Assembly: GCA_002409745.1 (NCBI GenBank)
Contig: DHOU01000043.1
Location: 1 to 38,759 of the forward strand
Reading direction: 5' to 3'
Origin: Bacteroidales bacterium UBA5382
GTDB lineage: Bacteria; Bacteroidota; Bacteroidia; Bacteroidales; Dysgonomonadaceae
DNA: 38,759 nucleotides
How positions within the stretch are numbered: position 1 is the first letter of the stretch; each line of letters starts with the position of its first letter. The position numbers and the translations under genes were made by a program. This document shows positions 1-7,852 of this stretch, piece after piece. The notes below the pieces were generated by a model. That model saw nothing but the letters and a program-made list of their open reading frames with translations, ran no database searches and was not told where the DNA came from.

Positions 1-231
1 GGATTGCAGGGGTTGCACCGGGAGTTGAAATGGGACGGGGAGAACATGCGTTTCACCAATATCTCCCCGAACGATACGATCAAAATCGTAACCGTGGATG
101 AATATGCGGTGATTGACGGCGATCCGAAATTCGACCGGCGGTTTGCCGACTTCAATGCATTGGAGATGGCAAACGAATGGATCCGGCATACCTATGAAAA
201 CGGGTTTACGCTTCCCGATATGCCTAAATAG
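1..231 (+). CDS. Gfo/Idh/MocA family oxidoreductase, C-terminal fragment
   Basis: The reading frame is open through the left edge of the window, so only the last 76 residues are visible. They resemble the C-terminal end of Bacteroidota Gfo/Idh/MocA NAD(P)-dependent sugar oxidoreductases: an LKWDGENMRFTNI segment, followed by an aromatic-rich helix (NEWIRHTYENGF) and a TLPDMP tail. Such enzymes oxidise or reduce sugar hydroxyls, and in Bacteroidota many are exported to the periplasm. The nucleotide-binding domain and any signal peptide lie outside the window. A TTG at position 4 could be read as a start, but it lies inside the family domain. The gene precedes a secreted sugar isomerase, and such pairs are common. 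The family call is fairly secure; the substrate is unknown. Confidence 0.75.
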   Translation, partial: GLQGLHRELKWDGENMRFTNISPNDTIKIVTVDEYAVIDGDPKFDRRFADFNALEMANEWIRHTYENGFTLPDMPK

Positions 232-240
232 AATACATGC

Positions 241-271
241 CCCTGACGGATTTCAGGAAAATTCGTCAGGG
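241..271 (+). other. Strong intergenic hairpin (13-bp stem)
   Basis: CCCTGACGGATTT (241-253) pairs with AAATTCGTCAGGG (259-271) around a 5-base loop, with one G-U pair. It lies 9 bases after the oxidoreductase stop and 34 bases before the isomerase start. No T-run follows, so it is a poor intrinsic terminator. It may be an mRNA-processing or stabilising stem, or an attenuator that lowers expression of the downstream sus genes. Confidence 0.6.
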
Positions 272-305
272 AGTGTCAGTAATAACTTTTAAATAAAACA
301 ATCGT

Positions 306-1160
306 ATGAAAACAACAAAAATGTTCGTTGTCATGCTGGCGTGCCTTTTATCGGGTACAGCCTGCGCGCAGCACAAGAATCAAACAAAGGCGGATAAACA
401 GGGGTGGCACCTTTCCATGCAATCGTATACTTTCCATCTGTTTTCAGTCATGGAATCATTGGATAAAACGCAGGATTTGGGAATCCGTTTTATCGAAATC
501 TATCCCGGTCAGAAACTCGGGAACGGATTCGGGGACGACGTTTTCGGCTACCAGTTGAATGATGAGCAACAAAAAAAGCTCAGGCAGGAAGCAAAGAAAA
601 GGAATATCCGGATTGTCTCTTCAGGGGTTTGGGTAGCCGAACGGGAAGAATGGGAGTCCGTATTTTCTTTTGCCAAAAAGATGAAAATGGAGTTTATCAG
701 CGCCGAGCCTGCCCGTGAAGATTGGGACGTGGTGGAAGCCATGGCCAAGAAATACCGTATAAAAGTCGCGACCCATAATCATCCGAATGAAAATTCGTAT
801 TGGAAGCCGGAGATATTGCTGGAGAACATCGGTCAAAGAGCTCCGTTATTGGGCGCATGTGCCGATGTAGGTCATTACAAAAGGATGGGCATAGAGCCTG
901 TATCGGCCCTCAAACAATTGGAAGGACGAATCGTTTCGTTGCATTTTAAGGATATTGCCCCTAAAGGAGAGGACGGGATCCTGGAAGATGTGGTATGGGG
1001 AACAGGTGTCCTGAATGTAAAGAATATGATGCAGGAGCTCAAGCGGCAACATTTCAAGGGCTATTTCACGATAGAATATGAAGCCGACTGGGAGAACAAT
1101 TTACCGCAGATAAAACAGTCGGTCGATTATTTCAATCAAGTAGTGGAAAATATATTTTAA
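306..1160 (+). CDS. Secreted sugar phosphate isomerase/epimerase-like TIM-barrel protein
   Basis: This 284-residue protein belongs to the xylose-isomerase-like/AP-endonuclease-2 TIM-barrel superfamily. It opens with a signal sequence (about residues 1-21, ending SGTACAQ) that could be cut by signal peptidase I, or less likely lipidated at the Cys, so it acts outside the cytoplasm. Expected metal-site residues are seen in order: Glu in FISAEP, His in ATHNHPNE, Asp and His in CADVGHYK, His in LHFKD and Glu in IEYEAD. Members isomerise, epimerise or cleave keto-sugars using a divalent metal. Export argues against a phosphorylated cytosolic substrate. Next to a Gfo/Idh oxidoreductase it may handle 3-keto-sugars formed in the periplasm (inference). 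It ends 11 bases before susC and is probably in its operon. Confidence 0.8.
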   Translation: MKTTKMFVVMLACLLSGTACAQHKNQTKADKQGWHLSMQSYTFHLFSVMESLDKTQDLGIRFIEIYPGQKLGNGFGDDVFGYQLNDEQQKKLRQEAKKRNIRIVSSGVWVAEREEWESVFSFAKKMKMEFISAEPAREDWDVVEAMAKKYRIKVATHNHPNENSYWKPEILLENIGQRAPLLGACADVGHYKRMGIEPVSALKQLEGRIVSLHFKDIAPKGEDGILEDVVWGTGVLNVKNMMQELKRQHFKGYFTIEYEADWENNLPQIKQSVDYFNQVVENIF

Positions 1161-1171
1161 TTTCTAAAGAC

Positions 1172-4100
1172 ATGAGAAAAAAATACACAGTTTTGCGTGA
1201 TTGGCATAAGAGTCAATTACCGACGTTACTCATATTAACGGTTATTTTCTTATTCACTCTTGGGGGATACGCCCAAACAAAGGTAAGTGGAAGAGTAATC
1301 GACTCAACAGGTGATGCTTTGATCGGTGTGAATGTAATTATAGAAAACATGCGACAAGGGACAACTACAAATGCAGAAGGAAAATTCAATCTGACAGTTC
1401 CTAACAAGAATGCCGTGATCGAATTCTCATATGTTGGCTTTCAAACGCGGAAAATTTCACTTAACGGAAGAACGTATGTAGAAGTCATCTTGTCGGAAGA
1501 CCCTGAAATACTCGATGAGGTGGTTGTAATTGGATATGGTGCTGTCAAAAAAAGAGACCTTACCGGTTCAGTGTCCTCTTTAAGGGGAGAAGATCTATTG
1601 AAAACAAATCCGGTAAGCGTTAATCAGGGATTACAAGGCAAATTAGCTGGAATTAATGTTTCGCAGGCCGATGGGGCACCGGGTGCTGGAGTTAACATTC
1701 AAATCCGTGGAGCGAATTCATTTACTACAAGTACAGAACCTTTATATATTGTAGATGGAATCCCTTTTTCCATGGGAGAAGCTCCTGCGACAGATTACGG
1801 AACCAAACAAACCAATAATCCGTTGAGTACTATCAGCCCGCAGGATATCCAATCCATTGAAGTTTTAAAAGATGCGTCTGCTACAGCGATTTATGGATCC
1901 AGAGGAGCTAACGGCGTAATTATCATTACCACTAAGTCTGGCAGTGAAGGAAAACCCACGGTGCAGTTCAGTTCTAATTTCAATATATCGAATCCTGTAA
2001 AAAGAATCGACGTTTTAAGTGCTGCCGAATATGCCGAATATCGCAATGAATTGACCATAAATGGATATTTGTATGACGGTAAAGAATGGGTCGACCCTAG
2101 TAACTTACCATATCCCATTCCAGGACGGTGGAGTGAAACAACACAACTGAACCCGGAAACCGGTCAAATGGAAGTCCTAAAAAGGGAATATTTGCCAAGC
2201 CCTGACGATTTTCGCAAAGGGTATGACCGAAATGGAGATGGAACTTTATTTTATGGAACGAATTGGCAAGACGAGATTTTCCATACCGCATTGAGTAAAG
2301 ATTATAATCTGACCGTATCCGGTGGAGACAAGAACGGTTCTTATATGTATTCCGGCGGATATCTGGATCAACAGGGCGTTATTGTAAATTCTTATTATAA
2401 ACGCTATACCGCACGTGCAAACAACTCACGTAAAATTAATGAATTTCTACAAATTGGTTCAAATCTTAGTCTTACTAAATCAGACAATCGTTTTGCCCGC
2501 ACCAATAGTGAAAATTATGGTGTGATCGCTTCCGCGATCTCCTTTAATCCCACCCGCCCGGTTTTCGATCCAGAAGCAGACTCCGGCTTTTCTGAGGATT
2601 TTGCATCAGGATTAGCCAATCCCTATTTGACGGTACAAACGGAAAAAAATATATTGTCATCCCTTTCTGTATTTACATCCGGATTTGCTGAAATTAAGTT
2701 TACCGATTGGTTGAAATTTCGTCAGAATCTGGGGTACGGATATAGTTATGATGAACGTAATCAATATTATAATCGCTATACTGGAGCTGGACAATCACCG
2801 ACCAATGGTTATGCTGTAAAATCTGATGGTACGTACGAAAGTTTAACAGAAGAATCAATGCTTACGTTCAACAAAAAGTTCAGAGATCATGCTTTGAATG
2901 CCGTGGCAGGCATGACTTATGAGAAAGTTACATGGAAAGGTAAATCCATGAATGCTAAAAATTTTCCAACTGATGATACGGAGGACAATGATATGAATGC
3001 AGCTATCGGAGATAAAGAGATCAGCAGTTACCGGGGAAAATCCCAGTTGATGTCATATCTATTCCGTATAAATTATAACCTATTGGATAGATATTTGATG
3101 ACACTCTCCGTACGCCGTGATGGCTCCAGCCGCCTAGCCTTGAATCGTTGGAATAATTTCTATTCAGGGGCTATAGCTTGGCGTTTGTCTGATGAACCAA
3201 TTATTAAAAATATGGGGTTCTTTGATAACCTCAAGTTTCGACTTAGTGCAGGACAAACGGGTAATCAAGGAGTTAATGCCTACGCCACACGGTCTAAGTT
3301 TGTCGCTTCCAATTATGTTTATGATGGAGTATTAAGCAGCGGTATGGCGGAAGAACGATTTGGAGGTCCTGCTGCTCCGGACTTAAAATGGGAAACGACG
3401 ACTCAATATGACTTAGGACTAGATGCCGCATTTCTTAATAACAGAATAAATTTAATCTTCGATGTTTATTACAAGAAAACAACAGATCTGCTGCAATACA
3501 AATTGATTCCGATGAGTTCAGGATTCAGTGAAATTGCCACCAATTACGGAAACGTAATGAATAAAGGATTAGAGATAAGCGGAAACTTCATACCGGTAAA
3601 AACACATAGTGTCATGTGGGAGGTAGACGCGAATATTTCATTTAATAAAAATGAAATCAGCAACTTAAATGCCGACCAATTTTCAAATGTCGTCTGGGGT
3701 ATGGAAAGTATATTTCTAAGAAGAAACGGACATCCAATTGGCACTTTATATGGTTATGTGGAAGATGGCTTTTATGATAATGAGGCAGAGGTTCGAGCTG
3801 ATCCATATTACGCGAATGCAAGCGCTTCGAAAGTTAAAAGTATGGTTGGACAAATCAAGTATAAGAATATGGATGAGGATCCAGTGATTGATGATCGCGA
3901 TAAAGCGATTATCGGCAATACCAATCCTGATTATCAGTATGGCTTAACCAATACCTTAACTTATAAAAACTGGACCTTCAGTTTCTTCTTGCAAGGCACC
4001 CATGGGAATGATATTTTAAATGCTAATTTACGGTCATTTGATCTCGTTGGAGGAAATAACATGCCAAAGTTTGTATGGGATACCCGTTGGACCTCGGAGA

Positions 4101-4417
4101 ATAGGAATAATGCAAAATGGCCTCGTCCAGATAACACCTATACCCGTGCCTTGAAGGCTTCCGATCGTTATGTGGAAGACGGATCTTATCTTAGATGTAA
4201 GAATGTCAGTTTAAGCTATAGATGGACACAGCCGATAAAATACGTAACATCACTGAATATAACGGCAAGTGTTTCCAATCTGTTTACAATCACTAATTAT
4301 GATTGGTACGACCCCGATGTTAACAGTTTTGGTAGTGATGCGTCCCGTAGAGGTGTGGATGTATCATCTTACCCTAGTGCTCGTACTTTCAACTTAGGTA
4401 TTCAACTATCATTTTAA
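1172..4417 (+). CDS. SusC/RagA-family TonB-dependent outer membrane transporter
   Basis: This is a full-length SusC-type transporter of 1081 residues. A signal peptide (about 1-35, ending GGYAQ) is followed by a carboxypeptidase-regulatory-like domain (about 37-108, KVSGRVIDSTGDALIGVNV). Next come the typical junction DEVVVIGYG (about 115-123), a plug domain with YIVDGIPF and the SusC hallmark IEVLKDASATAIYGSRGANG, and a long beta-barrel ending in aromatic NLGIQLSF. It imports an oligomeric or conjugated ligand across the outer membrane using TonB energy, capped by the SusD protein encoded 14 bases downstream. The ligand cannot be read from sequence; the downstream ribokinase and ADP-ribosylglycohydrolase point to a ribose-containing compound. 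Codon and base composition are AT-rich compared with the housekeeping genes to the right. No anti-sigma-interacting N-terminal extension and no dedicated regulator are visible in the window. Confidence 0.97.
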   Translation: MRKKYTVLRDWHKSQLPTLLILTVIFLFTLGGYAQTKVSGRVIDSTGDALIGVNVIIENMRQGTTTNAEGKFNLTVPNKNAVIEFSYVGFQTRKISLNGRTYVEVILSEDPEILDEVVVIGYGAVKKRDLTGSVSSLRGEDLLKTNPVSVNQGLQGKLAGINVSQADGAPGAGVNIQIRGANSFTTSTEPLYIVDGIPFSMGEAPATDYGTKQTNNPLSTISPQDIQSIEVLKDASATAIYGSRGANGVIIITTKSGSEGKPTVQFSSNFNISNPVKRIDVLSAAEYAEYRNELTINGYLYDGKEWVDPSNLPYPIPGRWSETTQLNPETGQMEVLKREYLPSPDDFRKGYDRNGDGTLFYGTNWQDEIFHTALSKDYNLTVSGGDKNGSYMYSGGYLDQQGVIVNSYYKRYTARANNSRKINEFLQIGSNLSLTKSDNRFARTNSENYGVIASAISFNPTRPVFDPEADSGFSEDFASGLANPYLTVQTEKNILSSLSVFTSGFAEIKFTDWLKFRQNLGYGYSYDERNQYYNRYTGAGQSPTNGYAVKSDGTYESLTEESMLTFNKKFRDHALNAVAGMTYEKVTWKGKSMNAKNFPTDDTEDNDMNAAIGDKEISSYRGKSQLMSYLFRINYNLLDRYLMTLSVRRDGSSRLALNRWNNFYSGAIAWRLSDEPIIKNMGFFDNLKFRLSAGQTGNQGVNAYATRSKFVASNYVYDGVLSSGMAEERFGGPAAPDLKWETTTQYDLGLDAAFLNNRINLIFDVYYKKTTDLLQYKLIPMSSGFSEIATNYGNVMNKGLEISGNFIPVKTHSVMWEVDANISFNKNEISNLNADQFSNVVWGMESIFLRRNGHPIGTLYGYVEDGFYDNEAEVRADPYYANASASKVKSMVGQIKYKNMDEDPVIDDRDKAIIGNTNPDYQYGLTNTLTYKNWTFSFFLQGTHGNDILNANLRSFDLVGGNNMPKFVWDTRWTSENRNNAKWPRPDNTYTRALKASDRYVEDGSYLRCKNVSLSYRWTQPIKYVTSLNITASVSNLFTITNYDWYDPDVNSFGSDASRRGVDVSSYPSARTFNLGIQLSF

Positions 4418-4431
4418 AGAAGTATCTGATT

Positions 4432-6144
4432 ATGAAACTTATAAAAATATTTAACTATTTCATAGCAAGTTTGTTTTTGCTGACCGCTTGCGATCTGGAA
4501 GAGGAAACTTTTACATTTGTGTCCGGAGATGATGTCGCGGCTTCCGGTAGTTATGATCAACTTGTTTCGGGAGCTTTTCTTACCTTACATTTTCCTTTCG
4601 AGTGGGGAAATTACGCTGAATTGGTTAATTTCGATTGCGATTATCAGACTGGCCCCGGATGGGCGTTTGGGTCTATCGGTGCGGGTAATTTCTATAACTC
4701 TGGCTCTAACGACAATTTCTATAAATATTATAGCCAATCTGTTCATCGAGCTAATTATCACTATTATCTGGTAAACAAGATCTCCAATATCCCGGAAAAA
4801 ACAAAGAATAACGCTTTGGGAGAATTACGATTTCTTAAGGCTTGGTCACAATTCCAATTAGTTCAACATTTTGGACCAATTCCTCTATTTAAAACTTCTA
4901 TTTCAGAAGGTAATGACCCCGAACAGCCTAGGGCTTCCATAAAAGATGTATATGAACATATTATTGAAACATTAAAAGAAGCGGAAACGCTATTGGTTCC
5001 TCGTACCGATTCGGAGTATAAAAAGGGACACGTATGTCGCGGGACAGCCAAGGCGTTGCTGGCAAAAGTTTATGCGACTATCGGTTCTGCTTCGATGGAA
5101 AACGGAAATATCACTGTAAAAGGAGGGCCGGGATCTAAAACTAATCCGGATGGTACGATTTCACGCTTGATGCCCGTCCCTATTACCCATGAAAAAGATC
5201 AAGTAGCGGGTTATGAAGAATTCGACTCACAAGAGTTTTATCGGTTGGCAAAAGAAAAAGCATGGGAAGTGATTCAAGAAGGAGAATTCGAACTGGCATC
5301 CAGTCAGCAAGAATTATGGAGCGCAGCTTATAAAAATGGTCCTGAATTTGAATTCTGCTTACAAACAATAGATGGAAATGGCACCCTTTATTATAATTTC
5401 GTTTCTAAGGACTTTTTAGGCTATTCAAATCCTGTATATAACGGCGAATGGAGCAATGGGTTTAATGTACAAAGAGATCATTGGCTTCAAACGTTTGATG
5501 ATTGGGATGACGAGCGTATCACCTGGGGCGTTTTGCATCGCATTCCTTACTATTATGATAAAAACACCGGCAAACTGCTTTACTATTTTTATCCTGAGCG
5601 TGATAGTGTATATGTGAGAAAAGGAGAGAATGGATATGATAAAACAGATGTAGTGGCCAATGGTGCACATATGTATGGTTCGAAGTTGATGAAATTCTCA
5701 GCAGTGTCTAACTATCCTCTGGATGGTAATCGTGCAGATTTTAATTGGCCTTACATGCGTTATGCAGAAACATTATTGATTTATGCAGAAGCGGACAATG
5801 AAGTCAATAATGGGCCTTCTTCTCAAGCATTGCAGACGGTAGACTTGTTGAACAAACGGAATAATAGTACCCTTTCTTCTGAGCGAAATAACAAAATTCC
5901 CTATACAAAAGAAACATTCCGCTCTTATATTTTAGAAGAACGCGCAAAAGAATTTGCAGCAGAAGGCATCCGTCGTACAGATTTGATTCGTTGGGGCATT
6001 TATCTCCAAGTAATGAATGCTATCGGAACAAATGATGAAAATGAGATCGTGAAAAGACGGGAACAAAAACATTTACTGTTACCGCTCCCGTTGGATGAGG
6101 TCAATGCGAATCCTTATATTGAAACGAATAATCCAGGTTGGTAA
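4432..6144 (+). CDS. SusD/RagB-family surface ligand-binding lipoprotein
   Basis: This 570-residue protein is the lid of the SusCD complex. It has a textbook lipobox LLTAC with lipidated Cys20, followed by the acidic DLEEE run that serves as a surface-export signal in Bacteroidota. SusD signatures include the TPR-like helices around ELRFLKAWSQFQLVQHFGPI and GTAKALLAKVYATIG. The C-terminal part has the conserved MRYAETLLIYAEADNEV and the segment ILEERAKEFAAEGIRRTDLIRWG, all in the usual order. Length is normal for the family. It is 14 bases after susC and 34 bases before the next lipoprotein gene, so it is co-transcribed with both. Binding specificity is not predictable from sequence. Confidence 0.96.
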   Translation: MKLIKIFNYFIASLFLLTACDLEEETFTFVSGDDVAASGSYDQLVSGAFLTLHFPFEWGNYAELVNFDCDYQTGPGWAFGSIGAGNFYNSGSNDNFYKYYSQSVHRANYHYYLVNKISNIPEKTKNNALGELRFLKAWSQFQLVQHFGPIPLFKTSISEGNDPEQPRASIKDVYEHIIETLKEAETLLVPRTDSEYKKGHVCRGTAKALLAKVYATIGSASMENGNITVKGGPGSKTNPDGTISRLMPVPITHEKDQVAGYEEFDSQEFYRLAKEKAWEVIQEGEFELASSQQELWSAAYKNGPEFEFCLQTIDGNGTLYYNFVSKDFLGYSNPVYNGEWSNGFNVQRDHWLQTFDDWDDERITWGVLHRIPYYYDKNTGKLLYYFYPERDSVYVRKGENGYDKTDVVANGAHMYGSKLMKFSAVSNYPLDGNRADFNWPYMRYAETLLIYAEADNEVNNGPSSQALQTVDLLNKRNNSTLSSERNNKIPYTKETFRSYILEERAKEFAAEGIRRTDLIRWGIYLQVMNAIGTNDENEIVKRREQKHLLLPLPLDEVNANPYIETNNPGW

Positions 6145-6178
6145 TGCTATTTATAAACAACTTTAATGAAAAAATAAG

Positions 6179-7309
6179 ATGAAAAGTATGATTAGTTTTA
6201 AAAATATATGCTTGATCGGGATATTATTTTTTATAATCTCCTTATCCGCATGTTCGGATGAAAATAATGACATAAAGCCAATAACACTTACCAAGGTAAC
6301 TTCCGTAACCGATTTGAATACCGGTATTACAGAAGCTGCTTTAGGAGATTTTATTGCAATTCACGGCTCTGGATTGGATATTCATAATATTGATTCTGTT
6401 TTAATAAATGACGTAAAAGTAGATTTATTAGAGGTTTATACCGAAAATGATATTTTATATCTAAAAATTCCAGTAAAATTAGCTATCAATTTAACAGATA
6501 AAATCTACATCTATAATAAAACGGGATATCAAGAAATTCCGTTTAAAGCGGTTCCTCCTGCTCTATATTTAGAGCGTATGTTCAATGAATATACCAAACC
6601 CGGCGATACAATCATGATTTATGGCGATTTCTTCGAACTCTATGAAATAGACTCTTTGAATGCTGTTGTAGATTTTAACGGAAAAGTCTCTAAAGTAATA
6701 AGCTCAGCTAATAATTACCTTACTGCTCAAGTCCCTAAAGATGTAGACAAAAATATTAAGGTAAAGGTAAAAGGAATAAAATATGACGTTGAAGCATTCT
6801 GCCCCGGACGGTATTATGACAATGAATGCATGATTATGAATTTTGACGATTTAACACCAAGTAATCCAATTAACATTGTGACAAATCCGAACGATAAACA
6901 GCGTCTTAGTGGAAACTTTCTACGTATTGACGATAAATCCGAATATTCCGGGTGGTGGTATATTGCAGAAAAAAGTGGTGTACCTTTTACAGATGATATG
7001 CTTGATAATTTCCAGAATTATGTAATAAAGTGTGAGTTCAGAACGGCAAACCAATTCATAGAAGGAAAGATTAGGTTCTGTAATTATCTGTTTTGGGATG
7101 CAAGTCCTATGGAATGGATACCGAGTGATTTCGTCTTTCAGAATTTCAACAGATGGGAAACGGTTACGTTACCTTTTGTTGTGAACCGTTCTACAACTTA
7201 TCCGGAAAATATGTATTACCAATCTTTCAATATGCGTCTTGAAATTGATCCAAATATTGCCCGTAATTTTTCATTTGACAATATTCGCATATCTAAAAAA
7301 GGAAGCTAA
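6179..7309 (+). CDS. IPT/TIG-domain surface glycan-binding lipoprotein (SGBP-like)
   Basis: The 376-residue product has a signal sequence ending SLSAC with lipidated Cys25, followed by acidic SDENND, which predicts surface exposure. Residues of about 30-120 and 120-210 look like two IPT/TIG immunoglobulin-like domains, the first showing ITLTKVTSVTDLNTGITEAA and GDFIAIHGSGL. The C-terminal 170 residues contain many Trp and Tyr (SGWWYIAEK, LFWDASPMEWIP) and a closing NFSFDNIRISKK strand, like a beta-sandwich ligand-binding domain. Its position directly after susD is that of the SusE/F-like accessory binding proteins of polysaccharide utilization loci. The gene is strongly AT-rich. It ends the first operon; a strong terminator follows 25 bases later. 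The function as a ligand-capturing protein is inferred from architecture and position. Confidence 0.85.
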   Translation: MKSMISFKNICLIGILFFIISLSACSDENNDIKPITLTKVTSVTDLNTGITEAALGDFIAIHGSGLDIHNIDSVLINDVKVDLLEVYTENDILYLKIPVKLAINLTDKIYIYNKTGYQEIPFKAVPPALYLERMFNEYTKPGDTIMIYGDFFELYEIDSLNAVVDFNGKVSKVISSANNYLTAQVPKDVDKNIKVKVKGIKYDVEAFCPGRYYDNECMIMNFDDLTPSNPINIVTNPNDKQRLSGNFLRIDDKSEYSGWWYIAEKSGVPFTDDMLDNFQNYVIKCEFRTANQFIEGKIRFCNYLFWDASPMEWIPSDFVFQNFNRWETVTLPFVVNRSTTYPENMYYQSFNMRLEIDPNIARNFSFDNIRISKKGS

Positions 7310-7334
7310 TTTGATTTATAAACGACCTTTCATT

Positions 7335-7380
7335 AGACAGTTGTTATAATAATTGAAAAAATATAATAACTGTCTTTTTT
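7335..7380 (+). terminator. Rho-independent terminator after the susCD-SGBP operon
   Basis: AGACAGTTGTTATA (7335-7348) pairs with TATAATAACTGTCT (7362-7375) with a single G-U pair around an AT-rich loop, and the stem runs straight into six T residues. This is a convincing intrinsic terminator 25 bases after the stop of the surface binding protein. It separates the transport operon from the enzyme operon. Confidence 0.88.
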
Positions 7381-7539
7381 AAGATAATCAAATACAAAAA
7401 TGTTTGTTCGACTATCAGTGGTTGGTATATTGAGTCAAGCCTCCACGATAAGGATTTTTTATATTTCGAAATAATTACAATTGTTTTATCAAAATACAGA
7501 ATTGAAGGATTTATCCAAAATGAAGCAAGAATTAATTAA

Positions 7540-7852
7540 AACGACTATTATATTACTATTGGTTTTTATACCCATTATTTTAAATTTTTAAACGGCAATG
7601 GCAACACATGTTGGTTGCATGAATCGTTGCGCTGTCCGCTCATTCTTGGTTAACGAAACATTTGAAGGCTCTTTTATTTTTCCTATTATGGAAGATTATA
7701 ATTGGACAAAATGGAGCGAAAGCAATATTATAAAAGTGTCCCTAAATAAGGGAATGCAAAAACTATCGTTGATATATACCGAAAACAATGAGAATATGAG
7801 TGTTGATGAAAATAAGGTAGTCCTCGACTATATTAAATTAATAAAAATATGA
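7540..7852 (+). pseudogene. Decayed 3' end of a carbohydrate-binding-module protein gene
   Basis: From 7598 a frame encodes NRCAVRSFLVN, then W-containing strands and a closing VVLDYIKLIKI. This matches the C-terminal beta-sandwich module found at the end of many Bacteroidota glycoside hydrolases. The conserved strand that should precede it (FxNGNGNTCW) is present, but in another frame, starting at 7591. A one-base shift between about 7605 and 7625 would restore the continuous motif. That second frame runs back to 7540, where a TAA interrupts it, and is open again from 7357 to 7536, without recognisable homology. The stop at 7850 overlaps the start of the next gene as ATGA, so the intact parent was probably translationally coupled to the phosphoesterase. 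A short ORF at 7520-7591 has a hydrophobic, signal-like sequence but stops after 23 residues. The rest of the 538-base gap from 7310 holds only the terminator; I found no convincing promoter for the next operon. Confidence 0.65.

Noticed and set aside
7411..7440. SGWYIE in the decayed region as a duplicate of SGWWYIAE in the surface binding protein
   Set aside because: Only about ten bases match and the similarity does not extend, so it is likely chance.
7520..7591. 23-residue hydrophobic ORF as a real small membrane protein
   Set aside because: It lies in the same frame as, and just upstream of, a decayed domain, in AT-rich DNA with no conservation evidence. It could be real, but this is not supportable.
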